7,551 nt of DNA from Paracoccaceae bacterium (GTDB lineage: Bacteria; Pseudomonadota; Alphaproteobacteria; Rhodobacterales; Rhodobacteraceae). The stretch is taken from assembly GCA_011523445.1 (NCBI GenBank), contig WTGT01000177.1:1-7551 (forward strand), read 5' to 3'. The notes under the pieces are model-generated. The model saw only the letters and a list, made by a program, of their open reading frames with translations. It searched no databases and had not been told where the DNA came from. Position numbers and translations under genes: made by a program. This document shows, in pieces, positions 1-6,431 of the stretch (the stretch's first letter is position 1; every line of letters starts with the position of its first letter).

Positions 1-1
1 G

Positions 2-898
2 GACGAGTATTCGACACTTATCAATGCACCTGATTGGGAAAGAAAATTTGCCCCTGGTGATTGGAACATCAAAGATACCAAGGAATTGCGATTGGTGGAT
101 GCCCTGACCCTAAACCAGAATTTGGGCTTGAAACCAATAAATCAAACCAAGGGATGGCTGGTTGCCATTCCTCTTGTCCTTACACTCATTGCGTTGGTCA
201 TTTTTGTAGGAATCCATTTACTTGAAACAATGGAAAGCAAGAACGTACAGCTGCCCAAATCAGAAGATCCCGATTCCCAGCCCCAGGTTGAAAGACCTTG
301 GGTAGGGAAAAGCAGAATCGGTGAATTCACCCATATCTGCCTGGAATTGATGGAGGAGGTTTTCTTCCTATCCCCGGGGTGGAAAATCGACACCTTGGCT
401 TGCTCACAGGATTCATCCAGATATTTGGTTTCAGCCTCCATAAAGAGGAACCATTCAGGTTCAACCGGCTTTTTGCGACAATTGGCCTTCAAATATACTG
501 GTAATGATATTGCAATAAGTTGTAATGGAGAATGTGCCAACATCCAAAAGGAAAGATCAATTCCGGATTCTCCATCAAGAGAGGATGAGCGGCTCTGGCA
601 AGCCGGCAGGGTGGATACAATTTTAAGGGAAAGGTTTCAGACCCTCCATGCAGATCTCCACTTGAACCACCGCGGCCCAAGGTCTTCGGTCCAGAATACT
701 ACCCCACCCACGACCATCAGCAGCAGGCATGATTTCAGCATCAAAACCAGATACGGCATCAGGGAATATGCTGATTTGCTTAGGGATGTACCAGGGATTG
801 TACCGGAGACTCTTATCTACAAACCTTCCAACAACCTCTGGCTGCTTACGGCCAGGATTTTTCATCATGTCGAGATACCACTGACATCAGAAACATAA
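2..898 (+). CDS. pilO: PilO-like pilin accessory protein of an R64-type (type IVb) pilus, 5' partial
   Basis: The reading frame is open from base 2, so the gene enters from the left edge; 298 residues are visible and the true start lies outside. An in-frame TTG at 86 should not be taken as the start, because the codons before it also read as protein. After about 52 cytoplasmic residues comes one hydrophobic membrane segment (visible residues about 53-74), then a polar linker and a predicted periplasmic domain. That domain has Cys at about 113 and 134 around a PGW motif (125-127), and a CNGEC pair (174/178). This layout, with Cys-x(n)-PGW-x(n)-Cys after a single membrane span, recalls the PilO2/PAP_PilO family, whose R64 member is about 430 residues. 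The downstream order PilP-PilQ-PilR is the stronger argument. The family is thought to sit in the inner membrane as part of the pilus assembly platform. The gene ends 16 nt before the pilP-like gene. The similarity is recalled, not searched. Confidence 0.62.
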   Translation, partial: DEYSTLINAPDWERKFAPGDWNIKDTKELRLVDALTLNQNLGLKPINQTKGWLVAIPLVLTLIALVIFVGIHLLETMESKNVQLPKSEDPDSQPQVERPWVGKSRIGEFTHICLELMEEVFFLSPGWKIDTLACSQDSSRYLVSASIKRNHSGSTGFLRQLAFKYTGNDIAISCNGECANIQKERSIPDSPSREDERLWQAGRVDTILRERFQTLHADLHLNHRGPRSSVQNTTPPTTISSRHDFSIKTRYGIREYADLLRDVPGIVPETLIYKPSNNLWLLTARIFHHVEIPLTSET

Positions 899-914
899 GG
901 ATTGAGGCAGATAC

Positions 915-1913
915 ATGAAACAAAAGGCAAAACCCAACATTCCCTTGACCTTCCGAATCTTGATCACCCTGTTTTTGATTGTTTGCCTGGTATCTCTGGT
1001 TGGATATATTTCGGCCAGGGAAGTGCCCGAAATGCCAAAATGGCCAGACTATTTCCAGGGCAATTACCTGAGTAACCAGGATTGGAAAGACAAGGACCAG
1101 ATTAAGAAACAAAATCAGAACTGGCTGGTCAACGAAAACAGCAAGGCAACCAATGGCTGTCCCGAAGGTGATTGTGAAGGGAAAGAAATACTATCACTGA
1201 TAGAAGGGGAAAGAATCCTGAGTTACAAGGAAGATGGTTTGGAGGTTGATGCCCCAATCCATATTGAAACCCGTATACCGGAAGGAACTGAGGATCCAGA
1301 CATTTTGGGTGAAGCGGATGAAGTTGATCATTTCAGTGAAGACCCATTAACCAGAGAAAAGGAAAAGGTAATCATTGCAACGGGATTGTTGTCGAGACAT
1401 GCCGAAATTACCGAAAGCATTTATCTCATGGAACAACAACTCAAACAGGCTCAACTCATTATCGAGTTGATGGAGATACTTGGTCCGGACGTGCCTATCG
1501 AAATTTCACCTGGCAAATTCAAGAACTTCAGTGACACACCCGCCGGAAAAAGAATCGCCTCGGAAATGGCAATTGCAGCTCTCAAGGGCAGGGCAGATTT
1601 ATTCGATCTCGAAATGAAGGTTATCACAACGGGACAGAAAATCGACAATGCCTTGAATCCGCAAGCTGAAATTGTGGAGATCGAAGATAACCAACACACC
1701 AAGGCACGTGAGACGAAACCAGTATCCGAGCACCGATTGAGGGAAATTATAGGAGGTGAAGGAAACCTGCAAGCCATTTTCTCCTTAGGTGATGAGATAG
1801 TCAGTCTGAAAGAGGGTGAACAACTACCCACAGGTGAGGAGTTAATCCAAATCACACAGGAGTTTGTGGAGTTGAGCAAGTTCGGCCAAACAGTGATTTT
1901 AAGAATCAAGTGA
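915..1913 (+). CDS. pilP: PilP-like type IVb pilus biogenesis protein
   Basis: The protein has 332 residues. The ATG at 915 has a good Shine-Dalgarno GAGG at 904-907, 7 nt upstream, which supports this start. It begins with a short basic stretch and one hydrophobic segment (about 12-33), giving an anchored protein with a large periplasmic part. A strongly acidic linker (about 85-150) contains a CPEGDC cysteine pair (82-87). A probable coiled-coil helix follows (about 158-190). The C-terminal 55-60 residues (about 274-332) have the small beta-domain pattern of R64-type PilP: IIGGEGNLQA, then an acidic turn with KEGEQLP, then a final VILRI strand. In these systems PilP is thought to link the inner-membrane platform to the outer-membrane secretin. 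It lies between the PilO-like gene and the ATPase gene (4 nt gap), as in R64. The N-terminal two thirds are not recognisable by themselves, so the call rests on the C-terminal domain and gene order. Confidence 0.65.
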   Translation: MKQKAKPNIPLTFRILITLFLIVCLVSLVGYISAREVPEMPKWPDYFQGNYLSNQDWKDKDQIKKQNQNWLVNENSKATNGCPEGDCEGKEILSLIEGERILSYKEDGLEVDAPIHIETRIPEGTEDPDILGEADEVDHFSEDPLTREKEKVIIATGLLSRHAEITESIYLMEQQLKQAQLIIELMEILGPDVPIEISPGKFKNFSDTPAGKRIASEMAIAALKGRADLFDLEMKVITTGQKIDNALNPQAEIVEIEDNQHTKARETKPVSEHRLREIIGGEGNLQAIFSLGDEIVSLKEGEQLPTGEELIQITQEFVELSKFGQTVILRIK

Positions 1914-1917
1914 ACAA

Positions 1918-3567
1918 TTGACAGACGATTTTTCCAACAAGGTCAATACAGGTACCAAGCAATCAGTCCTTTCTTCGGAGGGATTACCAAGTGAAGTAAC
2001 AAGTGGAATATTGATCTCTGGTAATGGAGGCAGATTGGAGGTTCCCAAAAGCGAAAGATCGAGGATTGCCGTTTTCCAGAACGGCTATGTTGTGGTGACA
2101 CCAGAAAGCAGGTGGTCTTCAGGGGTAAAGGCGGTACTTGATAGGGCTGGAAGAGCTGAAATTGCCATTCATGAAATCATGGAGGCGGACAGCAAATCAA
2201 TTCTTGCAATCTATGAAAGGAATTCCCTGAACAATAACGAAACCGCCAGCAAACTCAGCGGGATTGAAAGACAAAGGGAATTGCGACGAATCATTGCTGA
2301 TGCAGCACGGATGAATGCCTCTGATATTCATTTCTACGTGTTTCCATCCTTCAGCGAAATCAAGGTCAGAATTCATGGTCGATTGCGACGTCTCAGCATT
2401 CATTCGACAGAGGAAGGCAGGGCCATCATCAATGCTGCTTTTGCCGTCGCTACGGATCAGGGGTCCGAAACAGGATCAACCAGTTTTCTGAAGGGGGCTT
2501 TGACCAGGGTATCGGGATTGCTGCCCCCGGGAGTAGATCTGGTAAGACTGCAGTATTCACCCACCACCGGTCATTGTGCATCCCTAGTCATGCGCATAAA
2601 GTACTCCAATTCAAGGGGAGATCATGATTTGAAGGAACTGGGATTCCTAGCCAGACAAGTATCCGACATCGGATTGATGAGGAAACGAACGAGTGGTCTT
2701 TATCTTTTGGCTGGCAAGGTATCTTCCGGCAAAACGACTGCCCTGCAGCGAATACTTAATACCATGGTTAGGGAAAAGAACCATGAGATATCAATCTATT
2801 CCATTGAGGAACCGGTTGAGTTGGATATCAATGGTGCAATCCATGTAGGTGTTTACCCCAAGCCGCATCAAACACGCAGTGAAGCATTCATTGAAGCCAT
2901 AAAGGCAACCTTGCGATCTGATCCCAATGTTGTGGTACTTGGGGAATTAAGGGACCGGGAATTAGCAGGATATGCCATCGAATTGGCACTGACAGGGCAC
3001 GCCCTATGGACAACTGTTCACGCCGGTTCTGCCCTAGGGATTTTGGATCGATTGAGTGATTTGGGCATTGAGCACTGGAAACTGACCGAACCTTCCGTGG
3101 TCAGGGGGTTGATTTTTCAAAGGTTGCTCGGTGTATTGTGTCCCAATTGCAAAATAGGGCTTACACAGGGTTGTGATCAGGGTAGGATATCGGATTTCCT
3201 GCTGAAGGAAATAACCAATCTCCTTGATTGCCATCCCGATAAAATATTTATCCGTGGTTCCGGTTGCGATTCATGTCTTCATGGCTTGATTGGACGCACT
3301 GTGGTTGCGGAAACAATTCTACCGGATTTAAACCTTCTTCAGCATTATGCCAGCAACAACCGTGTCCGGATGAGAGAGTACTGGTTAACACCTGTAGAAA
3401 AGGGCGGATGTGGTGGTAAACCCATATTGCACAATGCCTTGATAAAGGTGGGCAAGGGGATTTGCGATATAAACGAGGTCGAGGAGGAAATTGATCTATT
3501 ACAATCCTACAAGTCGGAATATCCCTACCATGCATCCATTTTGGCCAGGGAGTGGAGAAATCATTGA
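1918..3567 (+). CDS. pilQ: PilQ-like pilus assembly ATPase (GspE/PulE/PilB superfamily)
   Basis: The protein has 549 residues and is a cytoplasmic hexameric secretion ATPase that would power pilin polymerisation. The N-terminal 100 residues are poorly conserved. The N2 domain follows, with ASDIHFY (134-140) and RIHGRLRRL (151-159). The catalytic domain has Walker A GKVSSGKT (266-273), an Asp-box-like segment SIEEPVE (295-301), an arginine-rich turn TLRSDPN (331-337), Walker B VVLGELRDRE (339-348) and a His box TGHALWTTVHA (359-369). Two zinc-type cysteine pairs, C408/C411 and C450/C453, are typical of the assembly ATPases GspE and PilB and not of the retraction ATPase PilT. About 90 residues follow the second pair. 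PilQ here is the R64 name and means the ATPase, not the secretin called PilQ in Neisseria and Pseudomonas. The start is a TTG 4 nt after the pilP stop with no clear ribosome site, implying translational coupling; in-frame TTG codons further in are possible alternatives. Confidence 0.88.
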   Translation: MTDDFSNKVNTGTKQSVLSSEGLPSEVTSGILISGNGGRLEVPKSERSRIAVFQNGYVVVTPESRWSSGVKAVLDRAGRAEIAIHEIMEADSKSILAIYERNSLNNNETASKLSGIERQRELRRIIADAARMNASDIHFYVFPSFSEIKVRIHGRLRRLSIHSTEEGRAIINAAFAVATDQGSETGSTSFLKGALTRVSGLLPPGVDLVRLQYSPTTGHCASLVMRIKYSNSRGDHDLKELGFLARQVSDIGLMRKRTSGLYLLAGKVSSGKTTALQRILNTMVREKNHEISIYSIEEPVELDINGAIHVGVYPKPHQTRSEAFIEAIKATLRSDPNVVVLGELRDRELAGYAIELALTGHALWTTVHAGSALGILDRLSDLGIEHWKLTEPSVVRGLIFQRLLGVLCPNCKIGLTQGCDQGRISDFLLKEITNLLDCHPDKIFIRGSGCDSCLHGLIGRTVVAETILPDLNLLQHYASNNRVRMREYWLTPVEKGGCGGKPILHNALIKVGKGICDINEVEEEIDLLQSYKSEYPYHASILAREWRNH

Positions 3568-4656
3568 ATGAACGGAATAACCCTTTTCCCTTTGTTTCAA
3601 ACCCTGGAAGTGAAATTCCTCAAGATGCAATTCAATTTCAAGCTGAGAATGAAATTCTACCATGAGTTGATTGCTCTCCTGAATGCAGGTTATTCTCGTG
3701 GTGAAGCACTTGAGGTTATTTGGCGTCTGGGGACAAATGAAGGCAAGGATACAAAATCCACCTTGGCGAGGATCTATACTGATATACGGTTAAAATTACA
3801 AAATGGTCTCAGTTTTGGTGAAGCCATCAGACAATGGGTCTCATATGACGACTACATGATTCTGGACACAATCGAGGATAGTGATGAGTTTGCCACATAT
3901 CTTGCCAGATATTGCAAGACGCTTGAAACCAACAGGAAGCAAAACAATTCCCTAGCAGGGTTGTTGGGCTATCCCGTTTTACTTGTCACCATGGCCTATG
4001 GGGTCCTAGCGTATTTCAGCATTGAAATTGCTCCCGAATTGAGCCGTTTGTTCCCCATCGAGAATTGGCAGGGCTTGGCCTATTGGGTTTTTTCCATCGG
4101 AAATTTTCTCGCCTTGATTTTGCCTGGGGTGATTTGCCTGGCAGTGGTCGTTCCCCTGATTACAATTCTTTCCTTTCCCCGTTGGTCATCCGATTTGAGA
4201 TATCATGCTGACAAACTTCCCATCTATTCAGTTTACAGAAGCTGGACTGGAGCAGTTTTTCTACAGTCAATGGGTTGTTTGATGTCCAGTGGACTTTCAG
4301 CCATGGAGGCAATCGGTAAAATCATTCCAAACGCCAATCCTTATTTGAGAGATCGTCTGGAAATGGTAAGGTATCATATGTTGGATGGCGATAATTTGGG
4401 TGAAGCCCTATCAAAAACCGGTGGTTCATGGCCTGATAAAACAGTCAATTTGTCATTGAGGATATTTTGTCAGGCCCCAGATTTCCCAAAACAATTATTG
4501 GTGATTTCTGAAAACATGCTGGAAGAGAGAAGGGAAATTCTTAACCGTAATATCGTGGTGATACGGAGTGTTTCATTTATTATTGTATTCAGTACCATGC
4601 TTGCTGTTGTTGGAGCAATGTATGATATACAGTCCCAAATCACTTCATCTTATTGA
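3568..4656 (+). CDS. pilR: PilR-like inner-membrane platform protein (GspF/PilC family, T2SSF domains)
   Basis: The protein has 362 residues. Its ATG directly follows the ATPase stop (TGAATG), with a purine-rich GGAG about 10 nt upstream inside the previous gene. It shows the GspF pattern of two helical cytoplasmic domains and three membrane segments. The first domain (about 27-125) contains YHELIALLNAGYSRGEAL. TM1 lies at about 132-151 and TM2 at about 173-203. The second domain (about 205-325) contains FLQSMGCLMSSGLSAMEAI, the repeat of the first motif. TM3 lies at about 330-351, near the C terminus. This family is the inner-membrane platform around which the ATPase turns in type II secretion and type IV pili. 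PilR is the R64 name; it is unrelated to the PilR response regulator. The length is slightly below the roughly 400 residues of PilC/GspF and close to the R64 type. In R64 the pilin gene pilS comes next; here it does not. Confidence 0.88.
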   Translation: MNGITLFPLFQTLEVKFLKMQFNFKLRMKFYHELIALLNAGYSRGEALEVIWRLGTNEGKDTKSTLARIYTDIRLKLQNGLSFGEAIRQWVSYDDYMILDTIEDSDEFATYLARYCKTLETNRKQNNSLAGLLGYPVLLVTMAYGVLAYFSIEIAPELSRLFPIENWQGLAYWVFSIGNFLALILPGVICLAVVVPLITILSFPRWSSDLRYHADKLPIYSVYRSWTGAVFLQSMGCLMSSGLSAMEAIGKIIPNANPYLRDRLEMVRYHMLDGDNLGEALSKTGGSWPDKTVNLSLRIFCQAPDFPKQLLVISENMLEERREILNRNIVVIRSVSFIIVFSTMLAVVGAMYDIQSQITSSY

Positions 4657-4697
4657 AAAGTCTGCTGACAATTGCCCTAAATGAAATGCATTGAATC

Positions 4698-5453
4698 ATG
4701 AGCATTTTTGAAGCCAGTTTTCCCATGTACGAGTATCCTGAGACCAGGGATGCAAACGATAAATTCTGGGAGGTCCTCGGGGATAAGCTCAATAGGCTGG
4801 GGATAAATTCCCCCGAAGGGCTTACCCGATCCAAAGAAACCATGGAACTCTGGACGAACAAGAACCTGTTGATTTCCCAAACCTGTGGTTATCCATACAG
4901 ATTGTTTTTGAGCAACAAGGTTCAACTGGTTGGAACTCCCGATATGAAAATCGATAAAATTCCTCCAGGATATTACCATAGCTTCATAGTGGTGAGGAAA
5001 GATAAAGATTCCCTTGCTAGGAATGGGGAGATATTGGCCTTTAATGACAAATATTCCCAATCGGGATGGGTAGCTCCAAATTTGTATGCCAAAGCTAGAG
5101 ATATTGAGTTTGCGGGATATTTTGAAACTGGGGGCCATTGGCATTCAGCTCAAGCAGTTGCCAATGGGAAGGCTACAGTAACCGCCATAGATGTATTTAC
5201 CTGGAAACTAATCGAAAGATTTACCTCATACAGTAAGGAATTAAGGATAATTGACACAACTGTGCCTACTCCAGGCCTCCCCCTGATCACAGCCCAAAAG
5301 CATTTGATTAATGAATTATATGATGCCCTAGTCGCAACCATCAACGAGATTGATAATGAGGTATTGGATGTACTTCCCTTCAAGGGTTTGGTTCAGCTAA
5401 CCAAAAGGGACTATCTTGAGGTTGAAGGTCTGGACGAAAACCTTACAGATTGA
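4698..5453 (+). CDS. PhnD/SsuA/transferrin-family substrate-binding protein, no signal peptide
   Basis: The protein has 251 residues. It resembles the PhnD branch of periplasmic binding proteins (phosphate, phosphite or phosphonate binders). Recognisable segments are ASFPMYEYPE (6-15), LLISQTCGYP (57-66), HSFIVVR (94-100), SQSGW (120-124), ETGGHWHS (143-150), VTAIDVFTW (161-169) and VPTPGLPLIT (189-198). These fall where the subfamily places its hinge and ligand-contacting loops. There is no signal peptide: the family core begins almost at the first Met. The protein is therefore predicted to be cytoplasmic unless the real start lies upstream, for which there is little room. No ABC permease or ATPase gene adjoins it. 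The start has no strong ribosome site, and an internal ATG at 4725 is in frame but would cut into the conserved core. It lies 41 nt after the pilR-like gene. The ligand cannot be read from the sequence; the family call is solid and the function is not. Confidence 0.8.
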   Translation: MSIFEASFPMYEYPETRDANDKFWEVLGDKLNRLGINSPEGLTRSKETMELWTNKNLLISQTCGYPYRLFLSNKVQLVGTPDMKIDKIPPGYYHSFIVVRKDKDSLARNGEILAFNDKYSQSGWVAPNLYAKARDIEFAGYFETGGHWHSAQAVANGKATVTAIDVFTWKLIERFTSYSKELRIIDTTVPTPGLPLITAQKHLINELYDALVATINEIDNEVLDVLPFKGLVQLTKRDYLEVEGLDENLTD

Positions 5454-5487
5454 TTTTAGCAAATTTGTTAACCGAGAAAGAATATTA

Positions 5488-5916
5488 ATGTCTGAAGAAA
5501 AAATCGAATTAACCCATCTTACCGCCCAGGATTCACTTGTTGGAATTATGCTTGGAGCCATGGTATCCGACAATTCGGAAGCCCGGAGGGAATCTGACCA
5601 CATTTACTTTTTTGTGAGACATCTACCGATATTTTCTGGATACGATGAAAAGAGAATTCCTGCTCTGAAGGAGTTGATTACCGGTACAATCAAGGTTGAA
5701 AATGGATATACCGTTTATTTTAGACTGGTCTTGAAAGCACTCAAGCCGGAGCTCCATAAACTCGCATATCTATTGGCGTCTGTAGTTACATTCTCCGATC
5801 AGCAATTCAAATTTGACGAGTTTGGGTTTCTGAATCTCCTGAAAGTAGAACTCGACATTGATCCAGAGATAGCCAATAAAATCAAACTTGTAACACAGAT
5901 TTATAACGATTTATAG
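5488..5916 (+). CDS. TerB-like (tellurite-resistance TerB / DjlA-type domain) protein
   Basis: The ATG at 5488 gives 142 residues. The frame is open from 5416, but that longer version would overlap the preceding gene and adds residues atypical for the family. The family core starts soon after MSEEK, and a purine-rich GAGAAAG (5474-5480) precedes this ATG, so 5488 is preferred. The protein is all-helical with no membrane segment. LTAQDSLVGIMLGAMVSD (11-28), VRHLPIFSGYDE (43-54) and LAYLLASVVTFSD (92-104) match the usual course of small alphaproteobacterial TerB proteins: two related helical halves, each with a possible acidic metal site. The glutamate often found in the second half (ACEV type) reads ASVV here, so that site may be weakened. 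The family is linked to stress response and metal binding, but no tellurite role can be inferred for a lone gene. It follows the PhnD-like gene by 34 nt, probably in the same transcript. Confidence 0.68.
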   Translation: MSEEKIELTHLTAQDSLVGIMLGAMVSDNSEARRESDHIYFFVRHLPIFSGYDEKRIPALKELITGTIKVENGYTVYFRLVLKALKPELHKLAYLLASVVTFSDQQFKFDEFGFLNLLKVELDIDPEIANKIKLVTQIYNDL

Positions 5917-5920
5917 TATT

Positions 5921-5945
5921 TCTAATGGATTGAGAATGCATTAGA
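5921..5945. repeat. Short AT-rich inverted repeat after the TerB-like gene, possible weak terminator
   Basis: TCTAATG (5921-5927) pairs exactly with CATTAGA (5939-5945) across an 11-nt loop, starting 5 nt after the TerB-like stop. The stem has only two G-C pairs, and only ATTAAATTT follows it, with no clean T run, so termination would be weak. It is the only hairpin seen between the plus-strand genes and the facing minus-strand toxin remnant. Confidence 0.3.
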
Positions 5946-5963
5946 TTAAATTTGGTTATAGAT

Positions 5964-5981
5964 TCAGTTCCAATCCGTCAT
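5964..5981 (-). pseudogene. Five-codon remnant of an antitoxin start, overlapping the toxin stop (ATGA)
   Basis: On the minus strand the toxin stop TGA (5980-5978) overlaps an ATG (5981-5979) as ATGA, the usual junction of HigBA/RelE-type gene pairs with the toxin first. This frame reads M-T-D-W-N and then stops (TGA at 5966-5964). The MTD opening resembles starts of the helix-turn-helix antitoxins partnered with such toxins. Nothing antitoxin-like follows before the facing TerB-like gene, so the rest appears deleted or never present. The inference rests on the overlap geometry and a few residues only. Confidence 0.4.
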
Positions 5982-6316
5982 TTTCGTTCCCTTCCCTTCG
6001 TCCCGAGCACAGCGGCAAGTCTTTTCAGAAACCTGCGTTCCCTTGGGGTGAGGTCCTTCCGGGCTACCTTGGGATATATCATCAGCAAGAAAACCGATAT
6101 GCCAGTTCCCCTATGGGAATACACCACACGGGTACCACCACGCCTGCCCCTCCCCGAGGTAGCAATCAGAAGTTTACAAACGCCACCGGTTCCCGGGATC
6201 CCATCCCTTGCCAATGGACTTCCGGTCAGACAGTCGATCAGTTCCTGATGGGCTTCCTTGCCCAAAACCCTATCAGCCTGTCGGAAAAAAAATTCGGTGT
6301 TTCAACAATTGTACAT
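5978..6316 (-). pseudogene. Decayed RelE/HigB-type toxin (mRNA interferase family)
   Basis: The body is open from 6301 to the stop at 5978. It carries the HigB/RelE-like signature: FFRQADRV, EAHQELIDCL, GIPGTGGVCKLL, GRGRRGGTRVVYSH and a final DLTPRERRFLKRLA helix. Family members cleave mRNA at the ribosome and are neutralised by an HTH antitoxin encoded just downstream. The start is broken. The ATG at 6316 is in the body frame but meets TGA at 6304-6302 after four codons. The expected N-terminal segment reads IVETPN in the +1 frame (6309-6292), then the body frame resumes after a run of eight T (6292-6285). That is two offsetting indels within 30 nt. The usual VRKLR core reads VCKLL, losing two basic residues. 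The partner antitoxin is absent. A TTG at 6265 could still start a product about 20 residues short. An inactive remnant is most likely; sequencing error at the homopolymer could explain one shift but not the second. Confidence 0.78.
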
Positions 6317-6331
6317 CCAATAAATTAGAGA

Positions 6332-6337
6332 ATTATA
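6332..6337 (-). promoter_or_regulatory. Possible -10 element of the toxin remnant
   Basis: A perfect TATAAT lies on the minus strand, 15 nt before the ATG at 6316, inside an AT-rich stretch (6317-6345). No convincing -35 hexamer is seen at 16-18 nt spacing, and AT-rich sequence produces such matches by chance. If real, the leader would be only about 8-10 nt long. Confidence 0.22.
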
Positions 6338-6386
6338 TATTTAGGTAGACAAGCCCTTTTCGTGGCAAATACCTTCCACATGCAAA

Positions 6387-6406
6387 GGAGCGGTCAAAAC
6401 CGCCCC
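6387..6406 (-). terminator. GC-rich hairpin, probable terminator of the porin gene
   Basis: The plus strand reads GGAGCGGT (6387-6394), loop CAAA, ACCGCCCC (6399-6406): an 8-bp stem with one A-C mismatch. On the minus strand it lies 25 nt beyond the porin stop and is followed by TTTG, a short T tail. On the plus strand it is followed by the moderately T-rich CTTGTATTCGTTATTC, so weak two-way action is possible. The position between a minus-strand gene end and the next minus-strand locus supports the terminator reading. Confidence 0.5.
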
Positions 6407-6431
6407 CTTGTATTCGTTATTCTTTCATGAA

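Noticed and set aside
142..543. Minus-strand frames under the PilO- and PilP-like genes (142-543, 489-680, 623-868, 846-1112, 1451-1909)
   Set aside because: They lie fully opposite or across genes that fit the pil order and contain no recognisable motif.
86..898. TTG at 86 as the true start of the first gene
   Set aside because: The frame is open to the window edge, and a PilO-family protein needs a much longer N-terminal domain before its membrane segment.
5416..5487. Longer version of the TerB-like protein starting at 5416
   Set aside because: It would overlap the PhnD-like gene by 38 nt and adds 24 residues without family match; the ATG at 5488 fits the family start.
5952..6328. Plus-strand open frames opposite the toxin remnant (5952-6248 and 6113-6328)
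   Set aside because: Their proteins are Pro/Ser/Arg-rich with no family resemblance, while the minus strand carries clear RelE/HigB motifs. They are shadows.
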